In this document: positions 20,171 through 31,880 of the stretch, piece after piece | How the letters are laid out: each line of letters begins with the position of its first letter | How positions within the stretch are numbered: the stretch's first letter is position 1 | Source: Chinchilla lanigera | Lineage: Eukaryota > Chordata > Mammalia > Rodentia > Chinchillidae | Reading direction: 5' to 3' | NCBI RefSeq assembly: GCF_000276665.1 | Contig: NW_004955447.1 | Location: forward strand, 16,934,854-16,998,853 | Length of the DNA stretch: 64,000 nucleotides | Notes under the pieces: model-generated | Told to the model about the DNA's origin: nothing | What the model saw: only the letters and a program-made list of their open reading frames with translations | Databases searched by the model: none | Translations under genes and position numbers: made by a program

Positions 20171-20347
20171 CAGGCCCTGCAGGCCTGCTCACAGCTGTCG
20201 CCCTGTGATGTCCTTCATCCTTGTCCTGAAGACGTCCTTCACCTCTGTGTCGGCCCCCTCTCCTGCCGTCTCCTCAGCTTCTTTGGGGGTTTCTGTCTCA
20301 TTTTCCAGAAGGACCTCTGGGAAAGGGCTCAGAAGACATAAATTCTT

Positions 20348-20755
20348 TGGGACCTTGGATTTTTTTTTTTTTTTTTAGACAGAAAAGCAAAAAAAAAAAA
20401 AAAAAAAAAGAACAGTAGCAGAATACCAGCATTACAGACAAAAACAAAACAAAGCAAAAACGTTAAAAATGATGCAGGGTTTCAAAACAAAATGATAGCA
20501 ACTGACAGTGGTTGTTATAGTACATATTGTTATCTTCAACGAAGTTGCTCAGATTACCAGATGTAAGAATGGAAGAGTGATCAAACCATTAAAGAGAATA
20601 AACAATAATAATTAAAAAACATTAGAGACACTACAGAGTTTCGCTAGCCAAGACGGTAGGAGTTCTCCAGTGGTGGTACCATTGCGTACTGTTGCCCTCA
20701 GACCAGTTGCTCAGATCACCAGACAGCACGCACTCTTGGTGGGACCTTGGATTTT
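20348..20755 (-). mobile_element. L1-type 3' end retroposed copy with perfect 16-bp target duplication
   Basis: Identical 16-bp repeats 'tgggaccttggatttt' occur at 20348-20363 and 20740-20755. Between them is a minus-strand insert whose A-tail appears as a T run at 20361-20376. This marks target-primed reverse transcription. The body contains 'gtacatattgttatcttcaa' and 'gttgctcagattaccag', which recur in diverged form at about 23400-23470 and, on the opposite strand, at 54380-54440. It therefore belongs to a repeat family, probably an L1 3' UTR. Part of the insert is internally repeated ('gttgctcagattaccag' and 'gttgctcagatcaccag'). Confidence 0.8.
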
Positions 20756-23080
20756 GAGAATGTCTTGATCGTCCCCTCCCTCTGCTTACTGCAGGGCTCA
20801 GCGCGGAGTCCGGCACTAACCATCATTTCCCTTCAGAACTTTGAGTCACTCAGTTGTCTTCCCGCTCCCAGTGCTGAGGAGGCTGACGCCACTGATGCTT
20901 GATCCTTTGAATAACGCCTGCTTTGCTTTCCAGAGCATTCAGAGTCCTCCTATCTCCCACTGCCTTAGGTGGGGTTCCCTAGAGACAGACCGAGACAGGG
21001 GTTTGGGCATATATGATTAGTTGGAGGACAGCGCTGGGGGTCCGGAAAGCTAGCCAGGTACCTGGGCCCAGGGAAGAGGTGGAGAAGTGGTCTCACGGGA
21101 GCTCACTGAACTGAGGGGTGCTCTGAAGAGCAAATGGTCCTGCAGAATCAGCCCCCCTTGAAGGCAAGGTGGCTGACATTTGCCTCCCTTGAGTTTGTGT
21201 GTTTATGAACCTTCGGCTTTTGAGTTTAGTCATTGGTGTGATCTTGCCAGTGCCAGGCGGAGTGGTGGAAGCTCCCAGAAGACCTAGTTTTGCTTTTCCG
21301 TTCTCCCTCTGAAGTGAATTCTCACAGAAAGAAGCTGCTTTGATCTGAATGAATTTCCCAAAGGTGCACGTGTGGGAAGCTTAATCTCATGTCCGCCTGT
21401 TAGTGGAGCTGGGGAGGAATTAGGAGTGGATGAGGCCCTAGAGGCCCCAGGACAGCGTTAGCGGCTCTGAGAAGAGGCAAGCCACCCAAGCCTGCCCGCA
21501 TGCCCTGCCGCACAGAGGGTTCCGCAGCAAGACGGCGCTGGCCAGGCACTGAGCAGACACTGGCGCTGCGCTCCTGGACTCCCCAGTCTCCAGCACTGCA
21601 AGGCGTGAATCTGCATTCTTCATTAATGATCCAGTTTCAGCAGGAGGTAGACTAAGGCAGCAGCTGACACTCCCACAGGCAGATGCACCGGCTGGCAAAG
21701 GGGACCTGGACCAGATACACAAAGGCTCACCACACATGTGCTCTGAAATGTCACACTGCTCTTCTTCTGGTCTGCAAGCTCGAGTATTTCAGCCCCGGGA
21801 CATTTTCTAGAGTCATTCTGAAGACGCCACTCTCCTCTCTGGAATTCCTTTTATGCAGCCATTGGAGCTCCTGGACTTGTCCTGTAATATATTTTTGTCC
21901 TTTCCTGTATTTTCTCGTTCTCAAGTTGTTACCTCTTCCTTTTGAGCCTGTAGAAAATTTCTGAGACCCTCCTTTTAATTTCAGAGTCCTTTTCTTTACT
22001 TTGAATCTGCTTTATTTTCGTAGCTTTTGGCTCATATCTCATGGCTGTGGTGTCTTCTTTCTGATGATATTAACAATAGCTTTTTCTCTTTCCAGTTTGT
22101 CTTCCCTTTGGTAATCCGTGTCCTCTAAGCCGTTTGCCTCTGTGCATTGGACCCCCCAATCTGCTGCTGCTGAGCCTTTACCCGAGTATGTCCACTTGCT
22201 TTGTGAGCTCATAGGTAACTGGGACCCTCAAACTCTGACGGGAAGCTCAGTCAGTGAGATCACTGGCCGTGAGCTTCACTGCAGGGTGAGCGGGATGTGC
22301 TGTGTGCGGTTTGCAAGGAGAACGTGAAGACTGCTGGGCTTTGAGAACTGACCGGACTCTACGGGAAAATCTCTACTGACCTTCTGCAGCGGGATGAGCC
22401 TGGCTCCAGCAGTTCGGAGCTGAGTAGAGGAGACAACGGATGGCTTCCACGTTCGGGATGATTCTTTTAGCCCCCTCGTTTTTGGGACAGCACCTCCGCT
22501 CTACGTGCCTGCATCTTCTAGTCCAGAGACTCTGACCTACCCGTCCCCGTGAGGGATGCCCCACCTTGCTTCAGTGTGAGAGCGCGCTGCCCTTGGCTCC
22601 AAGATCAGAGAAGGTACGCGAGGGATCTTCGGCGCTTCTTAAGAAGACTTTTGCTCCACACCACCTGTCTTAGCCCACTTCTCTCCTAGCTTGTGGAGGT
22701 GCCTGCTGCCTCCAGCTCCTGAAACTTTTACGGACTCTTCACTGTAAACTGTATCTCTGATCGCGCATTTACAGTTCCACTGTCTTGAACCTGCCAGTCA
22801 GTAACCACTCATGCATCTGCTTCCCCGTCTCCACAACTTTGCAGCGACGGTCTCCTGTTTGGAATTCTTTGTTCTTATATGTTTATTCCCCTCCCCCGCT
22901 TTACGCCCATTCCATGTTACTTTAGTGGAATTTCAGAAGGCAAAAAAGTACTCAGGCTTGTTGTGCTCAGTCCAACATCTTTAATTGAAAACGCAGCAGA
23001 ATTTTATAATCTTGCTTTCTCAGGGAAAACAAACATCCCCTGAAACTTCACAACATCTTGTTCATTTTAATGGTGCTAAA
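20756..23080. other. Mostly unassigned sequence
   Basis: No gene recognised. About 20965-21290, with 'ggttccctagagacagacc' and 'cagggaagaggtggagaag', resembles an old mammalian LTR, but I cannot name it. The rest is mixed GC, with slightly more CpG between 22370 and 22620. Confidence 0.35.
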
Positions 23081-23082
23081 GC

Positions 23083-23480
23083 TTGCTTTTTTTTTTTTTT
23101 TAACAGAAAAGACTGTCCTCATAGCCTGAACCTCTTCTCCAGTACATCTCATATTGTGTAAGCAAGCATAAATTTTTGTCAAATATTTCTACATTGTATA
23201 TTCAGCATTGCATTAGGTCTTCAAAGGTGTATGCAGTTAGAGAAGAAAACATATATGATGATAGAAAGTTGTCAAAGAATTGATAATTCACAGATTCCGC
23301 TGCCACAAATATTAAAGAGCATGTTCAAAACTCCACAAGATTTCACTAATTCATATTCTTTTCATTTATTTTATTTTATGGAAAAAAGATAAAAGAATAG
23401 GAGAATAACAGTAGTTGGTACATTTCATATTGTTATCTTTAAAGTAATTAGTTATTCAGAGTATAAGATATGGACATTAA
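23083..23480 (-). mobile_element. L1-type 3' end fragment, reverse
   Basis: It starts with an uninterrupted T run (reverse A-tail) followed by 'aacagaaaag'. Further on it holds 'tcatattgttatctttaaag' and 'ttattcagagtataagat', which align with the retroposed copy at 20348-20755. It is older and more diverged. Its right edge is unclear. Confidence 0.5.
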
Positions 23481-24440
23481 AATTTCTCTAATCGATATTA
23501 GCACAAACCCTCCTTTTCAATGAGCTAAGAAACACTGATTCGCTAATTCCTATTCTTAATACAAATTCCCTTAATCCACACTATCTGGGAGTTGTTTTCG
23601 CCACATGAGTCTAAATCACGCTCCAACGTCCAGGAAATGACAGGAGATACAGCATCAGAAACAGCTGTGAGGAGCAGTGCGACGCTGCCCCCAGCCCGTC
23701 ACACGCAGAGGCCTTGTAAAATGCTAGCGACTATCACCAGAGGAGAGCAAATTCAAAGCTAGACCCACACAGACAATACCTTCTCACTCGCTTCTCCTGG
23801 ACACTCACCTCCGCACACCAGAGGCTGCCTGCTCTGGGTACCTCCATCCCTGAGGCCCTGGCCGCTGGTTGCAGGCTTACACTAAGCAGACCGCAGGGGA
23901 AGCTAGAAACGCCAGGGCCGGGCCCTTCGGAAGCCCCTTCCTTTGGGGACAGAGGGGAGACGTTACTGGGGGCTCATACCCTCAGCTTTCCTCAGTTGGG
24001 ATAACCCCAGGGACAGTCCCTGCCGTCTCCCAGGGCCCCTGGCAAGACTGCCTGCATCTGGCTGCCTGCAGTGGTGACCTGCTCAGCAATGCACTCTTTG
24101 TTGACTCCCTCATATGCTTCCTTATCTTCCTTACAGTAGAGAGGAAAAACTCAGAAAGAGCTTTCCCCCCATCTTGTCCCTTCTTAACACAGAAGACGTC
24201 TGTGATCTTGCTCACTGAGGAGTGTGTGATTTCTCTGACCGACAGCCAATCGATTCTGCAGCAGACACCAGCTCTGCGTCACCTAATTCAATTCAATCCC
24301 GACACTATCGACTTGGTAATGCCAAATTCCCACAAGTTGAAGACTTGGTCCTGTGGGCCACCCCCAGCGATGCCAATTGCAAGCCCTGGCTTATTTTCCA
24401 CATACTTCTGACTGACAAGCTATACATTAAGAATCCTCTT
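23481..24440. other. Unassigned sequence
   Basis: A 180-codon plus-strand frame (23869-24411) is present but has no motif, and I see no splice or promoter context. Treated as chance. Confidence 0.4.
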
Positions 24441-24444
24441 ACTG

Positions 24445-25012
24445 GGTTCTATTAGTTTACTACAGTGGCTCAGAGAACCCAGGGAAACACATTATCAGTT
24501 TCTCATCCAGGCTTTTGTAAAGGATACAGATGAAGAGGTGCACAGGGGAAGGGGTGGGAGAAGGGGTGCAGGGCCCCTATACCCTCTCCAGACTCACCAC
24601 TGTCTGAGAACCACCGTGTGTCCAGCTATGGGGAGCCCACCAAACCCTGCCCTTTGGGGGTGTCATGGAGGTTTCCTTGTGTGGGCGTTATTTAGTAAAT
24701 CACCGGCCATTGGTGACCAACTTAACCACCAGCCCCTTTTCCTTTCTCAGAGCTCAAGGGTGGAGGGGGATTTCCAGCTGTTTAATCTTGCTTTGGTCTT
24801 CTCTGTAATCAGCCCGGAGGCGAGAGCCTGAGGTGAGAGCTACCTAGGGGCTGTCAGCTATCAGTCAGCTCAACAGGATACGGAAAAAAAAAAAAAAAGC
24901 CAATGAGAAACACTCACCACTGTAAAGATCTAAAGGATTTCAGAAGTTGTAGGCCAGGAAACCAGGGGGCAAGAATATACATTTCACAGAATCACACTCC
25001 TTCATTTCTTTG
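24445..25012. mobile_element. Old mammalian ERVL-type LTR
   Basis: The order of phrases matches an ancient LTR family: 'ggctcagagaacccaggg', 'ggagcccaccaaaccctgcc', 'tttgggggtgtcatggaggt', 'tcaccggccattggtgacc', 'ctacctaggggctgtcag'. A later A run lies at 24884-24898. I cannot name the exact family from memory. Confidence 0.5.
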
Positions 25013-26343
25013 CTGACACTCCCAAGCGCACCCCCCACATAAACTACCTGTAGTCATAGTCTTGCCTCTGCTGAAATCCAAACTAAGACATTCCCTGACA
25101 GATAGTACAGAGCACAGAGGTCATGCCCCTACTCTGAACTCCACAGGAGTAAAACGAACTCAAGGGATGGACAGGAAGATCACTACCCCAGGCACAGATT
25201 CCCGATTTCTGGGACAGCCTGACATCTGACTGCTGCTTACACGGAAGCAAGGTGAGCAAAGGAGGACCGAAGCGATGGGAAAGGCACAAAGGGCAATTTA
25301 GTTCCAGGGGAGTATTCGATCTGCTCCTTCTGGGGACCCCCAGCAGGCATCACCTCAGAGCCCAGTTCATACACTGCAGAGCACAACAGATCCCAAAAAC
25401 CCAACCGTCTGTGCTCAAGTGCCTGCTTTAGGTGGGCTGCTGTAGATACCAGGAAAGAAGAAAGATAACATTGAGAAACATGCCCAAGCCGTTAAGCCAG
25501 GTGTTGGACTCCGCTGCCTCCTTGGTACTGAATTTCCAAAATTTCTTACTTTGTTTCTAACCTCCTGCATTTTCCGTCTCTCTGTCCCTCTCTCATCTCT
25601 GCTGAGCGAGCGTCTCTCGCCCCATGGATCCAGCTGACACTCAGTAAACGGTAAACCATTTCAACAGCACATGTCCACTCTTACTCATATAAGCCTCATT
25701 AGAAACCCAGCCCCTGGGTAAACAAGGCAAGGCTGATAGGCAGTGTGAAAGCTCAACTTACTGCCAAGAAAAAGGCTGCTCCTGTGTGGTGCAGCAGGAG
25801 AAGCAGAATTTCCGAGGCTGCTGGAACGCCCGGGGGCCGGCCACCCTTCTTTCTCCCCCGTACGGAAGCGCTTTCAGGCCGCGGCACGTTTGCAAGGGAT
25901 ATTAACATGACAGCTCCTAAACAGAAAGATGTCAGCCAGTCCGGCGGTCACAGGGGCCAGTCACAGAGCTTTGGAAGCTAAGAGCAGTCAGGGCAGGGGC
26001 TGGGTGGACATGAACAAGAGAGCCTAGGCAGCAGGAAGCACAGGTAGGACAGACTGCTAACATGTAGATTTCAGCCGCCGTTTACACGAGCTAAGGCACG
26101 AATCAAGCTAAGGCACGTATCAAGCCCTCTTAAGCTCAGCTGCTTCCATAAAATGGGGCTGACACTGACATTTAAGAGGATTCTTTGGGGGAATAAACAA
26201 GGTGAATATATATGCTTAGTAAAACATCGGGTGATAAGGCAATGTGTTAGTTATTCTTATGCTCCCTTGCTATTTGACTGGATTTGAATCAGGGAAGGTT
26301 AGTCAATACAAAGTGATTGTTTTTAGCTTTAAAAATAATCATT
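25013..26343. other. Unassigned sequence
   Basis: No gene or repeat recognised. A small GC-rich, CpG-containing patch lies at about 25825-25890. Confidence 0.35.
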
Positions 26344-26550
26344 ACAGCCGCGCATCATGGCACACACTTGTAAGCCCAGCTACTTGGGTGACTGAGGCAG
26401 GAAGATTGTGAGTTGGACGCCAACCTGGACAACTTGGAGAGACCCTGTCTCAAAATAAAAAATAAAGAGATCTAGGGGTATGGTTTGATGATAAACTACT
26501 TGCTTAGCATGTGCGAGGACCTGGGTTCAAACCCCAGAACTGAAAAATAA
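26344..26550 (+). mobile_element. B1-dID SINE
   Basis: B1 part: 'gtaagcccagctacttggg', 'gactgaggcaggaagattg', 'agagaccctgtctc'. Linker: 'aaaataaaaaataaa'. ID part: 'tgcttagcatgtgcgaggac' and 'ctgggttcaaacccc'. Complete but moderately diverged. Confidence 0.9.
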
Positions 26551-26559
26551 ACTGTAACT

Positions 26560-26775
26560 GTGAAGACTGTGACTTCAGACCTCTTATTGTGTCACAAACT
26601 GTATTCTTTTCATCATCATCTCATTTAATTTTTAAATGAGATGAAATAAGTCATTTTTCCTGATTTATAGAAGAGAAAACCAAAGTTCAGTGAACTAAAA
26701 TTACTGTGAGAAAGACTGCAGCGAACATGGCACGGAGGTGAGATTAAACTCCAGGTCTGTCCGACTCTGCACCGT
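26560..26775 (-). mobile_element. MIR SINE, reverse
   Basis: Reverse MIR order: 'tcatctcatttaatttt', 'tcctgatttatagaagag', 'aaaaccaaagttcagtga', ending near 'ttaaactccaggtctgtcc'. Confidence 0.65.
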
Positions 26776-27824
26776 GGTGAATGCGTGACTGGAGGCAGGC
26801 AGGGCGGACAAAGGAGAGGACAGTGGAGGAGAATGGGGAAAGCACCTGGCAGGGGCACCCGGAAGGCCGGACTGTGCACTCAGAAAGGGCCCGAGCAAAG
26901 TCCGTGGCCGAGGGCCTCGCTGCTGCTCCAAGGGCCACGCCATGAGATGCGTTCCCACAAGGGAAAACTCTGACAGCGGCCGAGGCAGAATGGAGTGGGC
27001 TCTGTTGCTGGACACAAAGTGTGGAGAGGGAGTGGCCAGCTTTAACTTGGCCACCGGCCTCAGGTGAAGGGGCCGGCTGCCTCACACCCCTCTGTTCTGC
27101 TCTTCCCGGGATGCCGCCAACCCCGCCCGCTGCCAACTGACACAAGGGCTGCAGTAGTTCTCAGCATTTCAGGTGGAAAAGCCACACCCAGCAAAGAAGA
27201 GAATTTTCACCTTGGACCCCTGCCTGCTTAGTGCAGAGAAAAACTTTTCCAGAGCCCTGACAGGCTTCTATTCCAGGCCCATTTGTTAGGGTTGGGTGAC
27301 GTGGCCATGCCTAGGCAATCCAGGCAGGGAGAAGTACAGCGAAGCATCCCCCGGCATCTGCTTGGGAGCAAGGCCAGGACTTGTCTGATACTGAAGCCCG
27401 TGCATACACGTGTCTTATATTACAGTAAACGCCGTAGTATTTGGTGTTCAGCACGGATGCAACTTTTCTCTGAATATTGTCAATCTGCAGTCGGTTGTCT
27501 CCATAACTGAAAACCCGTAGATAGGAGGTGCTGACCGTCTTCCGCTGAGCTCAGACTAACCAGAACACCCTGCTGGATCAGAGTGAAGAGCCTTCGCCTG
27601 GCTGCATGGTGCGTGCAGGGCGCCTAGACAGGAGTCGAGGCTCTCCTAGCCAGGAAGAAGTGTGTGAGCAGGCGTGTGTACACGCACAAGTGTGATCTCT
27701 CGGAGAAGCAAACAAGGCCGCCTGTGGTGTGTCCCTGAGAGCAATGAGAAGGGAGAAAGTTCTTACTGAGTTACACAAATAAAAAGTTTGCAGGAAACCC
27801 TCCAAGACGGAGTCTTCTCTAACT
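26776..27824. other. Unassigned GC-richer sequence
   Basis: Several overlapping minus-strand frames up to 133 codons (26625-27145) exist because stop codons are rare in this GC-rich text. No domain is seen. Confidence 0.35.
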
Positions 27825-28245
27825 TGTCTTCGTTACTTTCTCACTGCAGGGACAAAATACCTGACACCCACAACTGGGAGGAGGAGAGGTTTACCTGGGG
27901 TCATGGTTCTCAGCGGTTTCACTCTGCAGTCAGCTAGGACTTCCAGGCAACCGCAGTGTGGCGGAGGGGCGAAGTGAGGAGGACTGCGCACATAACGCCA
28001 GCCGGGGAGCAGACGGGGAGCTTGGGGGAAGAGACAGCCCGAGACCCACCTCCTCCAAGCAGCCTCCCAGCCTCCCAGAGTGTTCATGTCTGGACCCGTC
28101 AGTGGGTAAAGCCGGTGATGCGTACAGCACTGCCGTGGTCCAGTCACCTTCCAAAGCTCAGCCTCTGAACACATCAGGCTTCCAGGAGAGACTCGATCTA
28201 CACCATAGCAGTCTCTTGGGGTGGAGCCCACTTCCTTGCTGCCTG
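27825..28245 (-). mobile_element. MaLR-type LTR, reverse
   Basis: Starts 'tgtcttcgttactttctcac', then 'gggacaaaatacctgacacc' and 'ggaggagaggtttacctggg', as in the other reversed LTRs of this window (3109, 55863). The left half of the element in its own sense is diverged. Confidence 0.55.
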
Positions 28246-29904
28246 GTCTCAATGAGCCCTGGTTCTGGCACCCCTCTTCCCCGGCCTCTGTAAGCTGTCT
28301 CTCTCACCGGCTCCCCAGATCTTATATCTTGCATTGTTTTGATCATGGAATGCACCACATACAATGTTTTAAGAAGAAAAATACCTATTAACACCCTGGA
28401 ACACAGCTTAGGGAACGCTAATGTCAACAATTCATTCAGCTTTGAGCTATTATTGAAAGGATAAAAACTCCACAAAGACCATTTTGGGAAAAGAGCATTT
28501 CCTCCTAAATGTTCCCATATTTTTAGTTATTACCCCCCAAAATTGCTCTCTGTCTTCCATTAGACAGTGGAAAAACAACCCCTGCTGCTCCCCGAGGAGC
28601 ATCCCTGGGACCATCCCAGTGGCTGCGCTCCTAGGCCGTGTCAGGCGCGATGGAGCCCACCCTCCCTCGCGCACACGGGCTGAGACGAGCAGCCTAATAC
28701 TAACCAGGGCTGCTCTCCCGCAAGGAGTGTGGCAGGGAGCCCGGGATGAAGCACATAAATAAGCTGCAGGTTTTCAGGAACCTGCCAGCAGCCCTCTGAA
28801 ACAGGAAGAGGATACTTAGAGCTGTCCTGCTAATGCTCAGCCGTGGGTCTTAGGCTCATGCTTGGTTGGAGGTTCTCCGGCGGCTGTGCTTGCTGCCAGC
28901 CTTGGAGCTGACCAGTCCCAAGCCACCAGGCTAAGAAGCTGCTGCCTGAGACGCTGGACAGCATGGAGGAAAACCCCAGACCAGCCATCCATTTGCAGGA
29001 GCAGAGCAGGGTTGTGTCATTCCTCCTGTGGGAGATGGGGTATCAGACCCATCAGACTGAAGGAGAACTAAAACAAACAAGGGAAATGAAATGGCTTGGG
29101 ACAAGGGGATAGGATCAGGGCCAGGCCACTTAGGGGCGGCTGTTCCCCTGCACGCTGCATTCTGGTCCACACTTGGCTAGGACTTAGAATTGCGCTATTC
29201 ACAAGTAGGAGGTGCTGTCACTAGTCTTTAAAATTCTGCTGCTTTCAAACTAGACTCCCGGGTTTTTCACTTTAGATGAGAATTAAAAGCCATCATGGAT
29301 GAATATAATGAATACAGGTAAAACAGAATCCTTTTGTGAAAATCAATAATAAAGGTGAAAGCCTCAGCTAACAGCTTGCTGATGTCAAACGGGATTTGAT
29401 ATCAGCGGGTTGGGGTCCTTTCTTGAGTTTGTAGGATGAGCAGCAAGCCAAGGGTTAGAACTGTAAATGTGCTATTCAAATATTCACCAAGCATGATGTA
29501 CACAAAGACATAAAATGTGCATCTCCTCTTCTTCAAAAGCTTAACGTTACTGTAACACACGAGGGGATGAATAATTTACATAACAGGATGAGAGAGCAAT
29601 AATGGGAAACTAGTGTGTGTGGCTGAGGTCATTTACGGGGGGCGGTCCAGCAGGAGTGAGGTCGAGTGGTCGCTGAAGGCTTCTGCGAGGAGGTGAGATC
29701 CGACTGGGGCCTTGAAGGATGAAGGATCTGAATGGACAGTGGGGGAGAGAAGGGAAGGTCACTAAGGACGGTGCCAGAACAGTTGTGTGTGAAAAGTGTT
29801 GGTTCATGTGGGAACTTCCACTCACCCGTGTGCCTATTCACTCACACTCCTCTGCCAGAAAGTTGCTGTTCTTAGGTTCTTATTTTTATGGCTGTTCTAA
29901 AATT
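28246..29904. other. Unassigned sequence
   Basis: No gene or repeat family recognised. Small frames up to about 110 codons lack motifs. Confidence 0.35.
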
Positions 29905-30060
29905 TAGTTATTTTACATTGTAACAGCTTTGTCGAGATGTAACCAGAACAATGAATTGCATGCAAATATGTCCTTTGATAACGTTTGACATCAGTATTCA
30001 ATTCTGAAACCATCACCACAATCCATCCACGCCTAAAATGCTGTAATCTTTCAGACAGGA
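29905..30060 (-). mobile_element. L1 fragment, reverse
   Basis: Contains 'gtcgagatgtaaccagaac' and 'ttctgaaaccatcaccacaa', like the reverse L1 segment at about 14410-14500. Confidence 0.45.
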
Positions 30061-30741
30061 GAACCAGCTATTATGGCTTGTTGGATTCTAAAGAACAACT
30101 CCCAGTGGGCCCCTCCGCTCCCATTACAGAACACAGACCTCATGTTTTAATAATAATAATAAAATTATGTGTATGCTGCACTGAGGGCATTTTAGTCTGG
30201 AATTATACTTATTCCATTATTATTCCTGAAGACCATCCCAGTGGTCTAATTTTAGTCCCATGTCATAGAAGGAGAGAGAGCAAGCCTGAGAGAGGTCATT
30301 TGCCAGGTCTCAGCAGACAGAAGAGCCACTGTTGGATCTCAAGTCAGCCTCCTCTGAGGCATAAACTCACAAGTCTGTTCTCTCTGACCTTTATGAACCT
30401 CTGCCTGTGCAAAGATCCTGCCTTCCTGGCGCAGAGGGAAGGACAGCAATCCTGACCACAGATATCCAGGGAGCTCCGCGGGCTCACCCAGCTCGCACTG
30501 TGTCACTTTACATTTCCATCAACAGTGTGCGAGAGCCCCTGCTCTCCACATCACCCTCCAGCCTTTGTTATCTCCTGCCTTTCTGATAATGGCAATTCTA
30601 GGAAGTGTGAAGCCATATCTCATTGTGATTCTGATCTGCATTTTCCTCATGAGTAATCTGCATTCCCAGGTTCAGTGCAGGATCATTCACAACAGACAAG
30701 ATGTGGAAACAACCCAAAGATCTGTCCACAGATGAAAGGAG

Positions 30742-30745
<4 letters not shown>

Positions 30746-30783
<38 letters not shown>

Positions 30784-30812
30784 ACACACACACACACGCA
30801 CACACACACACC
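30746..30812. repeat. (CT)n(CA)n compound microsatellite
   Basis: About 34 bp of CT repeats followed directly by about 30 bp of CA repeats with one CG interruption. It lies within the L1 3' end. Confidence 0.95.
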
Positions 30813-30915
30813 CCACGATGGGATATTATTCAGAGAGAGAAATCCTGCCATTTGGGACAGCATGTTGAACCTGGACGACATTATGCTAAGTGAAATAAGC
30901 CAGATGCAGATGCAC

Positions 30916-31318
30916 TGTTATGGTTTACATCTAGCTCTCGCCATAAGCCTGATGCACTCATAGGTGGGGCTTTGGGAGATGACTGGTCATGGGGGTGCGA
31001 CACTCATCACTGGATTGGTCCACTGATGGGTTTATAACTGAGTGTGATGCTGGACGGTGAAGCCTGGTGGGAATAGGTGGGTCACTGTGGGTGCGGCCTG
31101 GAACAATCTCTCTCATCCTGCCTCCCCTGACACCTCTCTTCTTCCTGCTTCTATGCCATAAACTGTTTCCCCCTGTGATGCCACTCTGCCATGCCCGCCC
31201 CTGCCTCGGCGCCAACTGACTAGGAAATGACCCCTTCACAAACTGTGACCCAAAATAAACCTTTCCTCCTTTAAGTCATGGGTGTTGCGTCTCAGCAGTG
31301 AGAACAGTAACTAAGACA
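30916..31318 (+). mobile_element. MaLR-type solo LTR with near-perfect 5-bp target duplication
   Basis: Begins 'tgttatggtttacatctag' and ends 'gtaactaagaca'. It is flanked by 'tgcac' (30911-30915) and 'tgtac' (31319-31323), a 5-bp duplication with one transition, as expected for this class. It has 'aataaacctttcctccttt' near the end, with a likely polyadenylation signal. No internal sequence is present. Confidence 0.85.
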
Positions 31319-31355
31319 TGTACAATAACAGATTCTGCATTTCACATACATAGGG

Positions 31356-31839
31356 TGTTGCGGCTTGTGTCTAGATGTCCCCCCAAAGCCTCATGTGGTC
31401 ACAGATGGGCTGTTCAGAGATGGCTGGATCTGGAGTGTGTGACGCTGTGATTGAGGGTGAGGGATTACTAAATTAGCCCACTGGTCGATTTGGCATAGTT
31501 CTGAGCAGGATTATGGGTGCCCCGCTCTGGGTGAGAGTGCTATCCACCCTAAGGGTGGGTAGCCTGGATAAAACATAAAGGACAGAAAGAGGATCACTAT
31601 TGTCCCCTGTCACTTGCTGCTGTCTACTTCACTGCTGGCTACCTGCTGCTTGCCCTGCTTTGCTCTGCACTGTTTCTCCTCTTGATGCCCCTCTGCCATG
31701 AGCCACCCTGCCCTGGAGCCAGCTGACTATGGACTGAAACCTCCACCAACCATGAACCAAACATACCTTTCCTCCTTAAATTTGGGTGTTGGTTTTTTCT
31801 CTCAGCAAGCAAAAAGGTAGTGGAAAGGTAATTAAGACA
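31356..31839 (+). mobile_element. MaLR-type solo LTR, second insertion in the same L1
   Basis: Begins 'tgttgcggcttgtgtctaga' and ends 'ggtaattaagaca'. Its middle matches the LTR at 5227-5651: 'gatggctggatctggag', 'gtagcctggataaaac', 'gactatggactgaaacctcc'. The flanking 5-mers do not match clearly, so the duplication has decayed or the edges are off by a few bases. Confidence 0.8.
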
Positions 31840-31880
31840 ATGTGGAATTCATAGAATGGCGGTTACAAATCGTCATTTGT

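Larger units (their letters stand above)
30480..31880 (+). mobile_element. L1 3' end split into three pieces by two solo LTRs
   Basis: Piece 1 (to 30915) runs 'ttccatcaacagtgtgcgag', 'gatggaaaca'-like text and 'gctaagtgaaataagccag'. Piece 2 (31319-31355) continues with 'gattctgcatttcacataca'. Piece 3 (from 31840) gives 'atgtggaattcatagaatgg' and 'cggttaca'. Joined in that order they follow the L1 3' consensus, so both LTRs inserted into a pre-existing L1. A CT/CA microsatellite sits inside piece 1. Confidence 0.8.

Noticed and set aside
23869..24411. 180-codon plus-strand open frame
   Set aside because: No motif and no neighbouring exon-like signals; treated as chance.
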